NCBI GenBank assembly: GCA_903853805.1
Contig: CAINUN010000064.1
Coordinates: 1-48,253, forward strand
DNA from: an uncultured Bacteroidota bacterium
Lineage (GTDB): Bacteria; Bacteroidota; Bacteroidia; Chitinophagales; Chitinophagaceae
Length of the DNA stretch: 48,253 bases
Direction of reading: 5' to 3'
Shown: one piece after another, positions 40,376-48,253 of the stretch
How positions within the stretch are numbered: the first letter of the stretch is position 1
Layout: every line of letters starts with the position of its first letter
The notes under the pieces: generated by a model
What the model was told of the DNA's origin: nothing
The model's database searches: none
Seen by the model: only the letters and a program-made list of their open reading frames with translations
Program-made: the position numbers and the translations under genes

Positions 40376-40398
40376 TCATTGATTCAGAAACAATATTG

Positions 40399-40424
40399 AA
40401 AACCGCCTTTTCGGGCGGTTTTTT
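40399..40424 (+). terminator. Terminator after the OMP gene
   Basis: AAAACCGCC, loop TTTTC, GGGCGGTTTTTT: a GC-rich stem with a T run, about 23 bp after the stop. Confidence 0.92.
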
Positions 40425-40489
40425 ATTTATGTGCAAAAGTTTTTTTTTGAAACCTCTTCTATAATTTCAATTTTCCAATCGAACCTTCT

Positions 40490-40936
40490 ATGGAATTGCA
40501 TATCACCGAAATCAATACCCAATCTAAAGAATACCCACAATTACTCGAGTTTAGAAATCAATGGCTGCGAAAGCCTATTGGACTAAATTTGATGGAAGAA
40601 GACTTAAGTGATGATGAAAAGGGTTGGATATTAATAGTGTTGGATGAAGAAGAAATTATGGGTTGTATTATGTTGCATCCATTGACTGAAAAGCTAATCA
40701 AGTTTAGACAAATGGCCATTCACCCAAATCTTCAAGGAAAGGGAATTGGCTCCACACTTTTAGAAGACGCTGAACAATTAGCTAAAGAAAAAGGATTTGA
40801 AAAAATAGTGCTTCATGCACGCAATACTGCTATTGGCTTTTATGAAAAAGCTGGTTATCAATCCATTAGTGAACCCTTCACTGAAGTCACTATTCCTCAC
40901 ATTTTAATGAAAAAACAGTTTCATGAATTTCTGTAG
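40490..40936 (+). CDS. GNAT-family N-acetyltransferase
   Basis: 148 residues, a complete single GNAT fold. Motif A is FRQMAIHPNLQGKGIGSTLL (the Q-x-x-G-x-G acetyl-CoA loop as QGKGIG), followed by LEDAEQLAKEKGFEKIVLHA and motif B ARNTAIGFYEKAGYQSI. The N-terminal LEFRNQWLRKPIGLNLMEED resembles the ElaA/YjcF-like group with small-molecule or protein amino-group acceptors. The acceptor cannot be named. It overlaps the next gene by 14 bp, so the two are translationally coupled. Confidence 0.9.
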   Translation: MELHITEINTQSKEYPQLLEFRNQWLRKPIGLNLMEEDLSDDEKGWILIVLDEEEIMGCIMLHPLTEKLIKFRQMAIHPNLQGKGIGSTLLEDAEQLAKEKGFEKIVLHARNTAIGFYEKAGYQSISEPFTEVTIPHILMKKQFHEFL

Positions 40937-42095
40937 GAATAAATCTGAAGTAACCGTTCAATTGTTTGATCGTACAAAGGATATTCTACCTGTTTGGAAT
41001 GAAATTTTACCAACAAATCATTTTCTTCAAACCGCACACCTAAATATTTACGAACAAGCCGAACTTCCTGATATTAGTTACCTGTATGCGCTTGTTTGGG
41101 TTAATAAGGAGGCTGTTGCAGCCGCATATTTTCAAGTAATAAACATTCGAAAATACCATCTCAATACTTTTGAACTCAATAGTTATCAAAAATTAGGGTG
41201 GCAATTGTTTGCTAACTTTTCTAGGACTAAACTATTGGTAAGTGGCCATCTTTTTCGACATGATATTTGTTCCTTTTATTGGCGCGGAAACTGCTCTATG
41301 TTTGATGTGTTCAACATGTATAAATTAGCAATTGTCGCGGCGCAAAAAAAAGCTTGCACTCAAGCAGTTTTAGTCAAAGATGTAAACAACGACCTCACGC
41401 CATATTTTCAACACTATGCTCCAGATTTTTTGCAATTGCGCAATGATATTTCCATGGAGTTCCAACTTCCATTTACTTGGAAAAACATGAACGACTATGA
41501 GCAATCATTAAAACATAAATATGCCCAACGCTATCGAAAAATTCGCAATGCTTGGTGTGGTTTAACGATAACCGAATTGACCGTTGACGAAACCGAAAAC
41601 AATAAGAAAACACTGTATGATTTATACATGCAGGTAAGCGATAAACAATCTGTTCGCCTAGGTAATCTTACTCAAAAATATTTGCCCTTATTGAAAAAAA
41701 AGCACCCGGATGAATTGCGTATTTGGATGGTAAAAGAGCAAGAAAAGCCCGTAGCATTTTTAAGCGCATGGGTTCATCCTTATGCTTTCGACATGTTTTA
41801 CATTGGTTTCGATTATGAACAAAATGAACGTTTGCAATTATACTTCAACATCCTTTTTTTTAGCATGGAGCAAACAATTACAATTGGCAAGAAAAAACTG
41901 ATCTTAGGAAGGACAGCCTTAGAAGCAAAAGCAAGATTGGGCTGCTCACCGCGCTATCTATCCACATATTTGTCCATCCGAAACCCGTTAGTAAGGAAAG
42001 TCATTTTTCAATTGCAGCAAAACATATCTAGCAAAGAGGGTGAATGGGAAAATCGCCATCCATTTAAAATTAGCACCTCGTTGATGAAACAATAA
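40923..42095 (+). CDS. FemAB/BioF2-like acyltransferase-fold protein
   Basis: A 390-residue cytosolic protein. Residues ~10-170 form a first degenerate GNAT-like half; residues ~180-360 form a second: LKHKYAQRYRKIRNAWCGLT (the basic helix where FemAB-like enzymes bind), YDLYMQVSDKQSVRLGNLTQ, DELRIWMVKEQEKPVAFLSA (strand with VAF) and DMFYIGFDYEQNERLQLYFN. Such tandem GNAT proteins transfer amino-acyl or acyl groups, often to cell-wall precursors or lipids. The acceptor is unknown. It overlaps the GNAT gene by 14 bp, so the pair probably acts in one pathway. Confidence 0.75.
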   Translation: MNFCRNKSEVTVQLFDRTKDILPVWNEILPTNHFLQTAHLNIYEQAELPDISYLYALVWVNKEAVAAAYFQVINIRKYHLNTFELNSYQKLGWQLFANFSRTKLLVSGHLFRHDICSFYWRGNCSMFDVFNMYKLAIVAAQKKACTQAVLVKDVNNDLTPYFQHYAPDFLQLRNDISMEFQLPFTWKNMNDYEQSLKHKYAQRYRKIRNAWCGLTITELTVDETENNKKTLYDLYMQVSDKQSVRLGNLTQKYLPLLKKKHPDELRIWMVKEQEKPVAFLSAWVHPYAFDMFYIGFDYEQNERLQLYFNILFFSMEQTITIGKKKLILGRTALEAKARLGCSPRYLSTYLSIRNPLVRKVIFQLQQNISSKEGEWENRHPFKISTSLMKQ

Positions 42096-42201
42096 TTCAT
42101 GTTGTTATTACAACTCTTTTGCCCCACATTTAAATCTTACTACTCTCTCAATAAGTTATCAGCACACTCTTCTCACTATTTATGTATCCACTCATTCACA
42201 C

Positions 42202-42230
42202 AAAAAGCTAATTGATAGTTGCTTTTTTTT
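42202..42230 (+). terminator. Terminator after the GNAT pair
   Basis: AAAAAGC ... GCTTTTTTTT: a 7-bp stem with a 12-nt loop and a long T run, about 107 bp after the stop. It may also serve the minus-strand clpX transcript from the other side. Confidence 0.65.
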
Positions 42231-42293
42231 CTTAGTGGATAACCAATAAAAGTACTTATAAAAAATCGTTGCCGATTCTGATTTTATCACTAG

Positions 42294-42467
42294 TTACCCT
42301 AAAAAATCATCGTCCTGTTTCTTTTGGCTTAAGAAGTTATCTACCATCCCTTGCATCATAGGTGGTAGTTGAGATTGAATGTATTCCTTTACCACCACAA
42401 TACTTTTTTCGGCTTGTTCTTGTGTGAGTCCAGCTTTGTCTATGAGTTGGGATACGAGTTCGTGCAT
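42294..42467 (-). CDS. Small helical protein, 57 codons, behind clpX
   Basis: A complete small frame from ATG at 467 to TAA at 294 (window 42467 to 42294). It reads MHELVSQLIDKAGLTQEQAE, then KSIVVVKEYIQSQLPPMMQG, then MVDNFLSQKKQDDDFLG. Two amphipathic helices and an acidic end are visible; the pattern resembles small Bacteroidota DUF937/DUF2780-like helical proteins, but I cannot place it firmly. It begins 11 bp after the clpX stop on the same strand, so it is probably in the clpX transcript. It lies in a 383-bp stretch otherwise without a gene. Confidence 0.7.
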   Translation of the reverse strand: MHELVSQLIDKAGLTQEQAEKSIVVVKEYIQSQLPPMMQGMVDNFLSQKKQDDDFLG

Positions 42468-42478
42468 AAAATAAGGGT

Positions 42479-43729
42479 TTAGGCTGCTTTTATAGATTCG
42501 AGTTTAGAATGGTCGAGCATTTGACGGGCATAATCTGCAGTCAATTGAAAGACATCTCCTTTTTTGTTTTCTTGAGATGGAATGTCGAACATGGCATCCG
42601 TAAGAATCATTTCGCAAATGGCTCTTAAACCACGACCACCGAGTTTATAATGAACGGCTTTGTCCACCATATACTGAAGCGCTTCTTCGTCCACTTCAAG
42701 TGTCACACCTTCAAACTCAAACAACTTTTTGTATTGCTTGATAAGTGCATTTTTGGGCTCTGTAAGAATTCGTTTTAGTGCATCGGTATCTAAAGGATTG
42801 AGGTAAGTAACGATGGGCAAACGACCCAACAATTCAGGAATTAAACCAAAGCTGCGAAGGTCTTGAGCATTGACATATTGAAGAAGATTAGCACGGTCTA
42901 GGTCTTTAGCAGATTTGATGGCGTTGTATCCAATAGCAGATGTTTGAACTCTACGAGCTATCATTTTATCAATGCCTTCAAAAGCACCGCCGCAAATAAA
43001 CAAGATGTTTTGAGTATTCACTTTCACCATTTTTTGGTCGGGGTGTTTTCTTCCCCCTTGTGGCGGCACTAATACATCCGAGCCTTCTAATATTTTCAAT
43101 AAAGCCTGTTGAACACCCTCGCCACTTACATCTCTTGTAATGGAAGGATTATCGCTTTTGCGACCAACTTTATCTATTTCGTCAATGTACACGATGCCAC
43201 GCTCGGCAGCGGCAACATCAAAATTGCAAGCCTGCAACAAACGGCTCAACATACTTTCTACATCTTCGCCTACATAGCCAGCTTCTGTAAAGACGGTGGC
43301 ATCTACAATAGCAAAAGGAACTTTTAATAAACGAGCAATGGTTTTTGCCAAAAGGGTTTTCCCAGTTCCAGTTTCGCCTACCATGATGATGTTCGATTTT
43401 TCAATCTCCACATCGTCCATTACAGGCATCATTAAGCGCTTGAAATGGTTGTAAATAGCAACCGAAAGAATCTTTTTAGCATCATCTTGACCAATCACGT
43501 ATTGATCTAAAAAAGCCATGACCTCTTTGGGTTTGTATAATTTCTCCTGTTTGAAAGGAGGCTTCTTTTCTTTTTGATTGATTTTATCTCCCAATGCATC
43601 TTGCAAAAGGAAATGAGCATTTTGGATACATTCCTCGCAAATGTTTCCTTTAAGCCCTGTAAATAATATCTGCACTTCGCTCTCAGCACGATCACAAAAC
43701 GAACATTTTCTTGTGGTTTGTTTCGACAT
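42479..43729 (-). CDS. clpX: ATP-dependent Clp protease ATP-binding subunit ClpX
   Basis: 416 residues, full length. An N-terminal zinc-binding domain has Cys9, Cys12, Cys31 and Cys34 ([10 protein letters not shown] ... ICEECI). The AAA+ core follows: Walker [14 protein letters not shown] (~115), Walker [21 protein letters not shown], the pore loop GYVGEDVES, the [20 protein letters not shown]-like segment (here [19 protein letters not shown]), and sensor 2 [12 protein letters not shown]. It unfolds tagged substrates and feeds them to ClpP. clpP, often adjacent in other bacteria, is not beside it here. It is divergent from priA with 43 bp between the start codons. Confidence 0.98.
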   Translation of the reverse strand: MSKQTTRKCSFCDRAESEVQILFTGLKGNICEECIQNAHFLLQDALGDKINQKEKKPPFKQEKLYKPKEVMAFLDQYVIGQDDAKKILSVAIYNHFKRLMMPVMDDVEIEKSNIIMVGETGTGKTLLAKTIARLLKVPFAIVDATVFTEAGYVGEDVESMLSRLLQACNFDVAAAERGIVYIDEIDKVGRKSDNPSITRDVSGEGVQQALLKILEGSDVLVPPQGGRKHPDQKMVKVNTQNILFICGGAFEGIDKMIARRVQTSAIGYNAIKSAKDLDRANLLQYVNAQDLRSFGLIPELLGRLPIVTYLNPLDTDALKRILTEPKNALIKQYKKLFEFEGVTLEVDEEALQYMVDKAVHYKLGGRGLRAICEMILTDAMFDIPSQENKKGDVFQLTADYARQMLDHSKLESIKAA

Positions 43730-43758
43730 AATAGTTCCTCTAAAATTTCTAAAGGGCG

Positions 43759-43766
43759 TAAAGGTA
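43759..43766 (-). promoter_or_regulatory. -7 element TACCTTTA for clpX
   Basis: One mismatch to TAnnTTTG on the minus strand, 29 nt before the clpX ATG. It lies in the short space shared with priA. Confidence 0.4.
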
Positions 43767-43772
43767 CGTAGA

Positions 43773-46298
43773 ATGAAAAGAATGGTTTCTGATGATGGCT
43801 ATTTAAATTGCACCATGCCTTTGTTGTTTACCGACAAGAATCATTTATCTGGATTTCGCTTTGCGGATATCATTCTGCCTTTGAATCTTCCTAAATCACT
43901 TACCTATGGAGTGCCGTTAGATTTTCAAGACAAAATTAGGATTGGCATGAGGGTGGAAGTGAATTTGGGCAGAAACAAACAGTATTCAGGTATTGTTGCC
44001 CGTTTGCACAACGATTCACCCGAAACTTATCAGGTAAAACCTATTCGAAGCCTTATTGATGAATTGCCCATTGTGAATGAGCGTCAAATGGCATTTTGGA
44101 AATGGATTGGTAATTATTACATGGCTGCCCCGGGAGAAGTGATGCAAGCCGCACTTCCCGCTCACCTTAAACTGATTGGCGAAACAAGATTGATATGGAA
44201 TGGGGATGGGAAAAATGAGGAATGGAGCGATGAAGCATTTATAGCTGCAGAAGCGCTTGAAATAAAAAAAGAACTGACAATTAGTGAACTTAAAACCATT
44301 ATTGGGCAAAGCAATTTGAGCAAGGTGTTGCAGGAATTGCTTGAAAAGGATGTGGTGCTAATTGACGAATCTTTGGAACTTACCTACAAGCCTAAGAAAG
44401 AAAAGTTTGTTTCCTTTTCCTCTGTTTACAAAAACAATGAAGCAGCGTTAAGCCATTTGTTTGATGAACTGAAAAGGGCACCCAAACAATTGGAATTGCT
44501 CATGGCTTTTATTGAGCTTTCATTGAAAAATAAATTCGTTCAACAAACAGCGTTATTAGACCGTTCGGGAGGGAATGCGCAACAGCTCAAATCATTAGCC
44601 GACAAAGGCATTTTTATTGTTGAAGAAAAAGAAACCGACCGATTGGTGTATGAAGGCATTGAGCCTATCAAAGAAATTAGTTTTACGCAAGCACAGCAGA
44701 AAGCCTGTGAAGCAATAGACCATGAGTTAAAAGACAAAAAAGTAGTCTTGCTTGAAGGCGTCACCGGAAGCGGCAAGACCTTGCTTTATATTCATCAAAT
44801 AAAAGCCTGTCTTGCACAAGGAAAACAAGCATTATTGCTCTTGCCCGAAATTGGTTTGACTACCCAACTAGTGAGTCGTCTTTATGCTTATTTCGGCGAA
44901 GAGTTGGGCGTTTATCATTCTCGTTTTAGCAATAACGAGCGGGTAGAAATTTGGGAGAAAGTAAACAAGGGCAAATACAAAATAATTGTCGGTCCACGCT
45001 CTGCGCTTTGGTTGCCTTTTCAACATTTAGGATTAATCGTAGTGGATGAAGAGCACGATGCTTCTTTCAAACAACAAGACCCTGCACCAAGGTTTCAGGC
45101 GCGAGATGCTGCAATTTACCTTGCTTCCTTGCATGATGCACCCGTGATTTTAGGTTCGGCAACACCTTCTGTGGAAAGCCTTTATAATGCAAAACAGGGA
45201 AAATATACTTTGGTTCAACTGCAAGAAAGATACCTTGGCGTTAAGCTGCCCACAATTGAAATCATCAACGCTAAATCATTAGAACAGGTTCGCGTGCAGA
45301 ACATAAAGTTGCTCACACCCGAACTCATGCAAGCCATGAAGGAAGCGCTTGAAAAACGAAAGCAAATCATTTTGTTTCAAAACCGAAGAGGGTATGCCCC
45401 TTTTCAAATTTGCACGGTATGTGGATGGGTCCCTCAATGCAAGAACTGTGCGGTATCGCTCACTTATCACAAACACTCCGATAAACTTCATTGTCATTAT
45501 TGCGGACTCAAAACATTGCCCATTCATAGTTGCATGAATTGTGGTAGCAATCGACTTCAAAGCAAAAGTTTTGGAACCGAGCGCATTGAAGAGGAAGTGA
45601 AACAAGTTTTTCCCAATGCGCGCGTGGCCAGGATGGATGTAGATAGTATGCGCGGTAAAAAAAGCATGAACATTCTTTTAGAACGGCTTGAAAAACACGA
45701 AATAGATGTGCTTGTGGGCACACAAATGGTGGTGAAAGGACTTGACTTTGCTAATGTGTCGCTGGTTGGTATTCTTAGTGCTGATAGCTTGCTGAGTTAC
45801 CCCGATTATAGAGTGAATGAACGTGCTTTTCAATTGATGGAACAAGTGAGCGGACGAGCAGGAAGAACTGATGGTGCAGGAAGGGTGCTTATTCAAACTT
45901 ATAACCTTGAACATCAGGTTTTACAATGGGTGAAGAACCACGATGTAGCCAACTATTACCGTCATGAAATCCATTTTAGAAACAACTTTGCCTATCCGCC
46001 TTTTATCCGCCTCATCAAAATCAGTTGCAAACACCGCGATGAAGCCAAAGCCATGGAAGCAGCAGGCAAAATGGCAGCCTCCTTACAACTCGTTCATGGC
46101 ATTACCATTCAAGGACCAATTCCTGCGTTGGTGAGTAGGGTGCGCAATCTTTATATTCACGAAGTATGGGTGAAATGCCCACGCGATATGAAACTGATAA
46201 ACGAAGTTAAAGCACAAATTCTTGATCAGAAACAAATCATTACATCACAACGAGGGTTGAGCAACTTGCAAATAAACATAGACGTTGACCCCAATTAA
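43773..46298 (+). CDS. priA: Primosomal protein N', replication-restart helicase
   Basis: 841 residues from the ATG at 43773. ATGs at 43782 and 43815 are alternatives; the longest frame would run back into clpX and is rejected. The DNA-binding domain begins [19 protein letters not shown]. The helicase core has Walker [15 protein letters not shown], the DEEH box [15 protein letters not shown] and motif [20 protein letters not shown]. The zinc-binding insert shows paired cysteines in [20 protein letters not shown] followed by CHYCGL and CMNCGS. PriA recognises stalled forks and reloads the replicative helicase. It is divergent from clpX. Confidence 0.96.
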   Translation: MKRMVSDDGYLNCTMPLLFTDKNHLSGFRFADIILPLNLPKSLTYGVPLDFQDKIRIGMRVEVNLGRNKQYSGIVARLHNDSPETYQVKPIRSLIDELPIVNERQMAFWKWIGNYYMAAPGEVMQAALPAHLKLIGETRLIWNGDGKNEEWSDEAFIAAEALEIKKELTISELKTIIGQSNLSKVLQELLEKDVVLIDESLELTYKPKKEKFVSFSSVYKNNEAALSHLFDELKRAPKQLELLMAFIELSLKNKFVQQTALLDRSGGNAQQLKSLADKGIFIVEEKETDRLVYEGIEPIKEISFTQAQQKACEAIDHELKDKKVVLLEGVTGSGKTLLYIHQIKACLAQGKQALLLLPEIGLTTQLVSRLYAYFGEELGVYHSRFSNNERVEIWEKVNKGKYKIIVGPRSALWLPFQHLGLIVVDEEHDASFKQQDPAPRFQARDAAIYLASLHDAPVILGSATPSVESLYNAKQGKYTLVQLQERYLGVKLPTIEIINAKSLEQVRVQNIKLLTPELMQAMKEALEKRKQIILFQNRRGYAPFQICTVCGWVPQCKNCAVSLTYHKHSDKLHCHYCGLKTLPIHSCMNCGSNRLQSKSFGTERIEEEVKQVFPNARVARMDVDSMRGKKSMNILLERLEKHEIDVLVGTQMVVKGLDFANVSLVGILSADSLLSYPDYRVNERAFQLMEQVSGRAGRTDGAGRVLIQTYNLEHQVLQWVKNHDVANYYRHEIHFRNNFAYPPFIRLIKISCKHRDEAKAMEAAGKMAASLQLVHGITIQGPIPALVSRVRNLYIHEVWVKCPRDMKLINEVKAQILDQKQIITSQRGLSNLQINIDVDPN

Positions 46299-46324
46299 TT
46301 GACTAAGATTGATACCTTGCTTTT

Positions 46325-47260
46325 ATGAAACATACAATGAGCTGTTTACTTGTTTTTTTGTTGTTGAATAGTTGTTATAAAAAACCAATTACGGCTATTT
46401 ATAAAACAAGAAAAGTTGTTTTGGTATCTATTGATGGCGCAAGATGGAGCGAAACTTGGGGCGATTCATTAGGGCAATTTATTCCTTACAGAAGCAAGGT
46501 GCTTTTACCACAAGGAATATTATTGACTGCCTGTTACAACAACGGATATACTTACACTACTGCAGGTCATACGGCAATGCTCACCGGCAATTATCAAGGG
46601 CTTGACAATACTGGAAAAGAGACCCCTTTGATGCCCAATATTTTTCAATACTATCGTTGGGCTGCCAATATTCCTGAAAATAAGACTTGGATTATTTCTT
46701 CAAAAGATAAAATTGAAGCACTTGCAAATTGCTTGAACGACCAATGGAAAGGAAAATACCTTCCGCTTACCGATTGTGGCATTAGCGGACTAGGAAGTGG
46801 TTATCGAGAAGACAGTATAACCTATAGAAGAGCTACTGAAATCTTAAAAACAGAACAACCCAATCTTAGTTTAGTTCATTTTCGAGACCCTGATTTTACA
46901 GCACATCAAGGCGATTGGGATGCCTATTTAGCTGCCATCAGAAATACAGATTCGTTAGTGAGTGCGCTTTGGAGTTTTTTACAAGCAGATACAAATTACC
47001 AAGGCGTTACCACCATGATTATTACCAACGACCATGGGCGACATTTGAATGGCATTGCAGATGGTTTTATAAGTCATGGAGATGGCTGCGAAGGCTGCCG
47101 TCATGTGGAGTTGATGATTATTGGCCCTGATGTAGCGCACAATCAAGAAATAAATAAGCCCTGCGGGTTGGTTGATGTGCCCTCAATAATTGCCGAGTTG
47201 CTGCATGTTCCTTTTAATACCGGAAAAGGGAAAACGGTTCCGGTGTTAGTGGGGCAATGA
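46325..47260 (+). CDS. Lipoprotein of the alkaline-phosphatase/phosphodiesterase superfamily
   Basis: 311 residues with lipobox LLLNSC (Cys17). Metal-binding and nucleophile motifs of the alkaline phosphatase superfamily are in order: VVLVSIDGARWSETWG (first Asp), YTTAGHTAMLTG (nucleophile Thr region), VHFRDPDFTAHQGDW (Asp and His) and MIITNDHGRHLNG (Asp-His), then ISHGDGCEGCRHVELM (last His). Such lipoproteins cleave phosphomonoesters or phosphodiesters at the outer face of the envelope. The CxxC in GCEGCRH is not usual. It starts 26 bp after priA and may be co-transcribed with it, but it ends in its own terminator. Confidence 0.82.
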   Translation: MKHTMSCLLVFLLLNSCYKKPITAIYKTRKVVLVSIDGARWSETWGDSLGQFIPYRSKVLLPQGILLTACYNNGYTYTTAGHTAMLTGNYQGLDNTGKETPLMPNIFQYYRWAANIPENKTWIISSKDKIEALANCLNDQWKGKYLPLTDCGISGLGSGYREDSITYRRATEILKTEQPNLSLVHFRDPDFTAHQGDWDAYLAAIRNTDSLVSALWSFLQADTNYQGVTTMIITNDHGRHLNGIADGFISHGDGCEGCRHVELMIIGPDVAHNQEINKPCGLVDVPSIIAELLHVPFNTGKGKTVPVLVGQ

Positions 47261-47268
47261 TGCTTAAT

Positions 47269-47297
47269 AAAAAACCGCTTCTTTCAAGGCGGCTTTT
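47269..47297 (+). terminator. Terminator after the phosphodiesterase-like gene
   Basis: AAAACCGCTT, loop CTTTC, AAGGCGG then CTTTTC: a GC-rich stem with one bulge followed by T-rich sequence, 8 bp after the stop. Confidence 0.7.
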
Positions 47298-47306
47298 CTT
47301 TATCTA

Positions 47307-47343
47307 TAAAACCTTCCAGGTTTCTAAAACCTGGAAGGTTTTA
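47307..47343. repeat. Perfect 17-bp-stem hairpin (dispersed-repeat type)
   Basis: TAAAACCTTCCAGGTTT, loop CTA, then the exact complement ending GGTTTTA. The 17-bp perfect stem is much longer than a normal terminator and follows a complete terminator. As far as I recall, CCTTCCAGGTTT palindromes of this kind recur in many Bacteroidota genomes. Confidence 0.85.
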
Positions 47344-47356
47344 GGCTGTTTAGTTT

Positions 47357-47704
47357 TTATTTCTTTTCTAAATCGTCGAGAAAATTATTGAGTATAGAGA
47401 CTTGGTCGAGGCTGAGATTGCGGATGCGACCAGCGAGGGGTGGCGTGTCTTTTTTTCGGAGTTTTGAAAGTGGGTGGGTATCGGTGATTGGAAGGTCTTT
47501 GTCGTCGTTCCAAATGAAAAGGTCGGACGGGGCACACTGAAGGGCATGACAAATTTTGGAGAGGTGAACCAACTGCACAGAGGAGTGCTGATTGTGCAAG
47601 ATGAGGTGGGCTGTATGGCGGCTGATGCCGAGTTTCATAAGGAAATAGTGCGGTGATTCGATGCCTTTGGCGGCAAGAACGCCGGAGATGTTGAGAGAAA
47701 GCAT
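47357..47704 (-). CDS. XRE-type helix-turn-helix regulator
   Basis: 115 residues from the ATG at 47704 (MLSLNISGVLAAKGIESPHY); a longer frame begins upstream of a perfect -7 box and is rejected. Residues ~5-65 form an XRE/Cro HTH: LAAKGIESPHYFLMKLGISR, HTAHLILHNQHSSVQLVHLS and KICHALQCAPSDLFIW (the CAP-DLF ending typical of the HTH_26-like group). The C-terminal half is polar and ends in a short coiled segment (LDQVSILNNFLDDLEKK), perhaps for dimerisation. Array 5 with 21-bp spacing lies directly upstream of its promoter, so autoregulation is an attractive but untested idea. Confidence 0.88.
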   Translation of the reverse strand: MLSLNISGVLAAKGIESPHYFLMKLGISRHTAHLILHNQHSSVQLVHLSKICHALQCAPSDLFIWNDDKDLPITDTHPLSKLRKKDTPPLAGRIRNLSLDQVSILNNFLDDLEKK

Positions 47705-47726
47705 ACTGTTTGTTTTATTGCTTTGG

Positions 47727-47734
47727 CAAAAGTA
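47727..47734 (-). promoter_or_regulatory. -7 element TACTTTTG for the XRE regulator
   Basis: Perfect TAnnTTTG on the minus strand, 22 nt before the ATG at 47704. It abuts the first in-register unit of array 5, and no good -33 box is seen at the usual distance. Confidence 0.55.
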
Positions 47735-48063
47735 GGAAAAATATACAATGCAGTTGCGAGACAACGGGTTGCAGTTACAAGAATACCCATTGCAGGTTCT
47801 ATATTACGGGTTGCAGTTAAAATAACTCGCATTGCAGGTTTAAGACTACGGGTTGCAGGCGAATAAAATCACAATGCAGGTTCTAGATTACGGGTTGCAA
47901 GCGAAATAACTCACAATGCAGTTTTGAAAACCTCCAATGCAGTTGAAAGAACTTACAATCATTGCGTGAAAACCACAGAATAATTTAAAACAGCTTGCAA
48001 TGAAATTAAAAGAACTACAAGTTATTTTTCAATAACTAGGGATTATGTTTACAAAATTGGGAA
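47728..48063. repeat. Array 5: 21-bp intergenic repeat, core TGCAG, upstream of the XRE gene
   Basis: TGCAG (once TGCAA) anchors lie at 47749, 47770, 47791, 47812, 47833, 47854, 47875, 47896, 47917 and 47938: nine steps, all exactly 21 bp. Two unit types alternate (TGCAGGTTCTAGATTACGG and TGCAGGCGAAATAACTCAC), a 42-bp super-period. Beyond 47938 decayed units keep the register: 47980 (about 13/21 like the 47938 unit), 48001 (about 14/21, keeps AAAGAACT) and more weakly 48022 and 48043. On the left, 47728 (about 13/21) overlaps the XRE promoter. No open frame of note crosses it. Confidence 0.92.
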
Positions 48064-48079
48064 TTAATTTTAAAAAAAG

Positions 48080-48099
48080 AGGAACAACATGTCGTTCCT
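48080..48099. repeat. Small hairpin AGGAAC...GTTCCT
   Basis: AGGAAC, loop AACATGTC, GTTCCT followed by ACGGAA. The word GTCGTTCCTACGGAA looks like a piece of a dispersed Bacteroidota repeat that I recall only loosely. From here to the window end (48253) I see no convincing gene; a 66-codon minus frame has no support. Confidence 0.45.
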
Positions 48100-48253
48100 A
48101 CGGAAATGAGTAGGTTTTTAGAAGGTTTTACTACCGATATTTTTTTCTTAGGGGATAGGATGAACTTGTGTAATTGATGTTTATGGTTTGCTACAAGCAA
48201 TTGTTTCTTTATGGTGATGACGGAAGCATAGAACAATTATTATTTGTTTGGAA

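Noticed and set aside
43641-43772. Long N-terminal extension of priA
   Set aside because: It would be antisense to the start of clpX and has no similarity to PriA; the ATG at 43773 or later fits.
48036-48236. 66-codon minus-strand gene at the window end
   Set aside because: Low-complexity, basic, no promoter and no recognisable fold. It overlaps the decayed end of array 5 and the small hairpin.

Overview
The window reads as chromosomal DNA of a Bacteroidota bacterium, probably Chitinophagia/Sphingobacteriia-like, though rank below phylum is inference. The evidence is: type IX secretion sorting domains (a SprB-repeat protein with a type B C-terminal domain and a type A tail on a CxxCH protein), a DUF5606 protein, a fused E1 alpha/beta dehydrogenase, a fused gamma-alpha 2-oxoacid:ferredoxin oxidoreductase, and repeated use of the Bacteroidota promoter (-7 TAnnTTTG, often with TTTG/TTG about 19 bp upstream) followed by A-rich leaders without Shine-Dalgarno sequences. 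The DNA is AT-rich. I see no rRNA, tRNA, prophage, insertion sequence or CRISPR array.

Layout: 1-2.5 kb, a partial secreted protein, a flippase and a DUF5606 protein. 2.5-14.7 kb, cell-surface proteins (SprB-repeat adhesin, repeat lipoprotein, RND exporter, von Willebrand A protein, CxxCH T9SS cargo) plus a Nudix hydrolase. 15.3-22.7 kb, metabolism and replication: korA without korB, an omega-amidase-like nitrilase, a secreted cyclophilin, a YkuK protein and polA. 22.6-34.9 kb, a sugar transferase, aldo/keto reductase, lipoprotein, E1 fusion, CBS protein, scpB, M28 peptidase, holin-family protein, GT-C-like membrane protein, GT4 and a second flippase. 34.9-39.5 kb, an unknown membrane protein, the thyA-folA-methyltransferase-like operon, GT2 and a gamma-carbonic-anhydrase-like protein. 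39.6-48.2 kb, an outer-membrane protein, two GNAT-type proteins, clpX with an unlisted 57-codon gene behind it, priA, a phosphodiesterase-like lipoprotein and an XRE regulator. Genes are packed tightly, and several convergent pairs overlap at their stop codons. Envelope polysaccharide genes are scattered singly rather than clustered.

The most unusual signal is intergenic. Five of the six gaps longer than about 450 bp carry a degenerate tandem array (10883-11217, 14900-15087, 19459-19752, 35970-36221, 47728-48063). The repeated motif differs completely between arrays, but the period is the same: 21 bp, or 42 bp = 2 x 21. I verified this by counting anchor positions. Substitutions are abundant while indels are almost absent, and decayed flanking units stay in register. 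Spacing, not sequence, is what the arrays share. 21 bp is two helical turns and also seven codons. I know of no described element matching this and present it as the main candidate for a new system. Separately there are REP-like hairpins at 35819-35863, 47307-47343 and 48080-48099.

Many ATG starts were corrected downstream of the longest open frame using promoter position or family length. Promoter calls are by eye and unproven.
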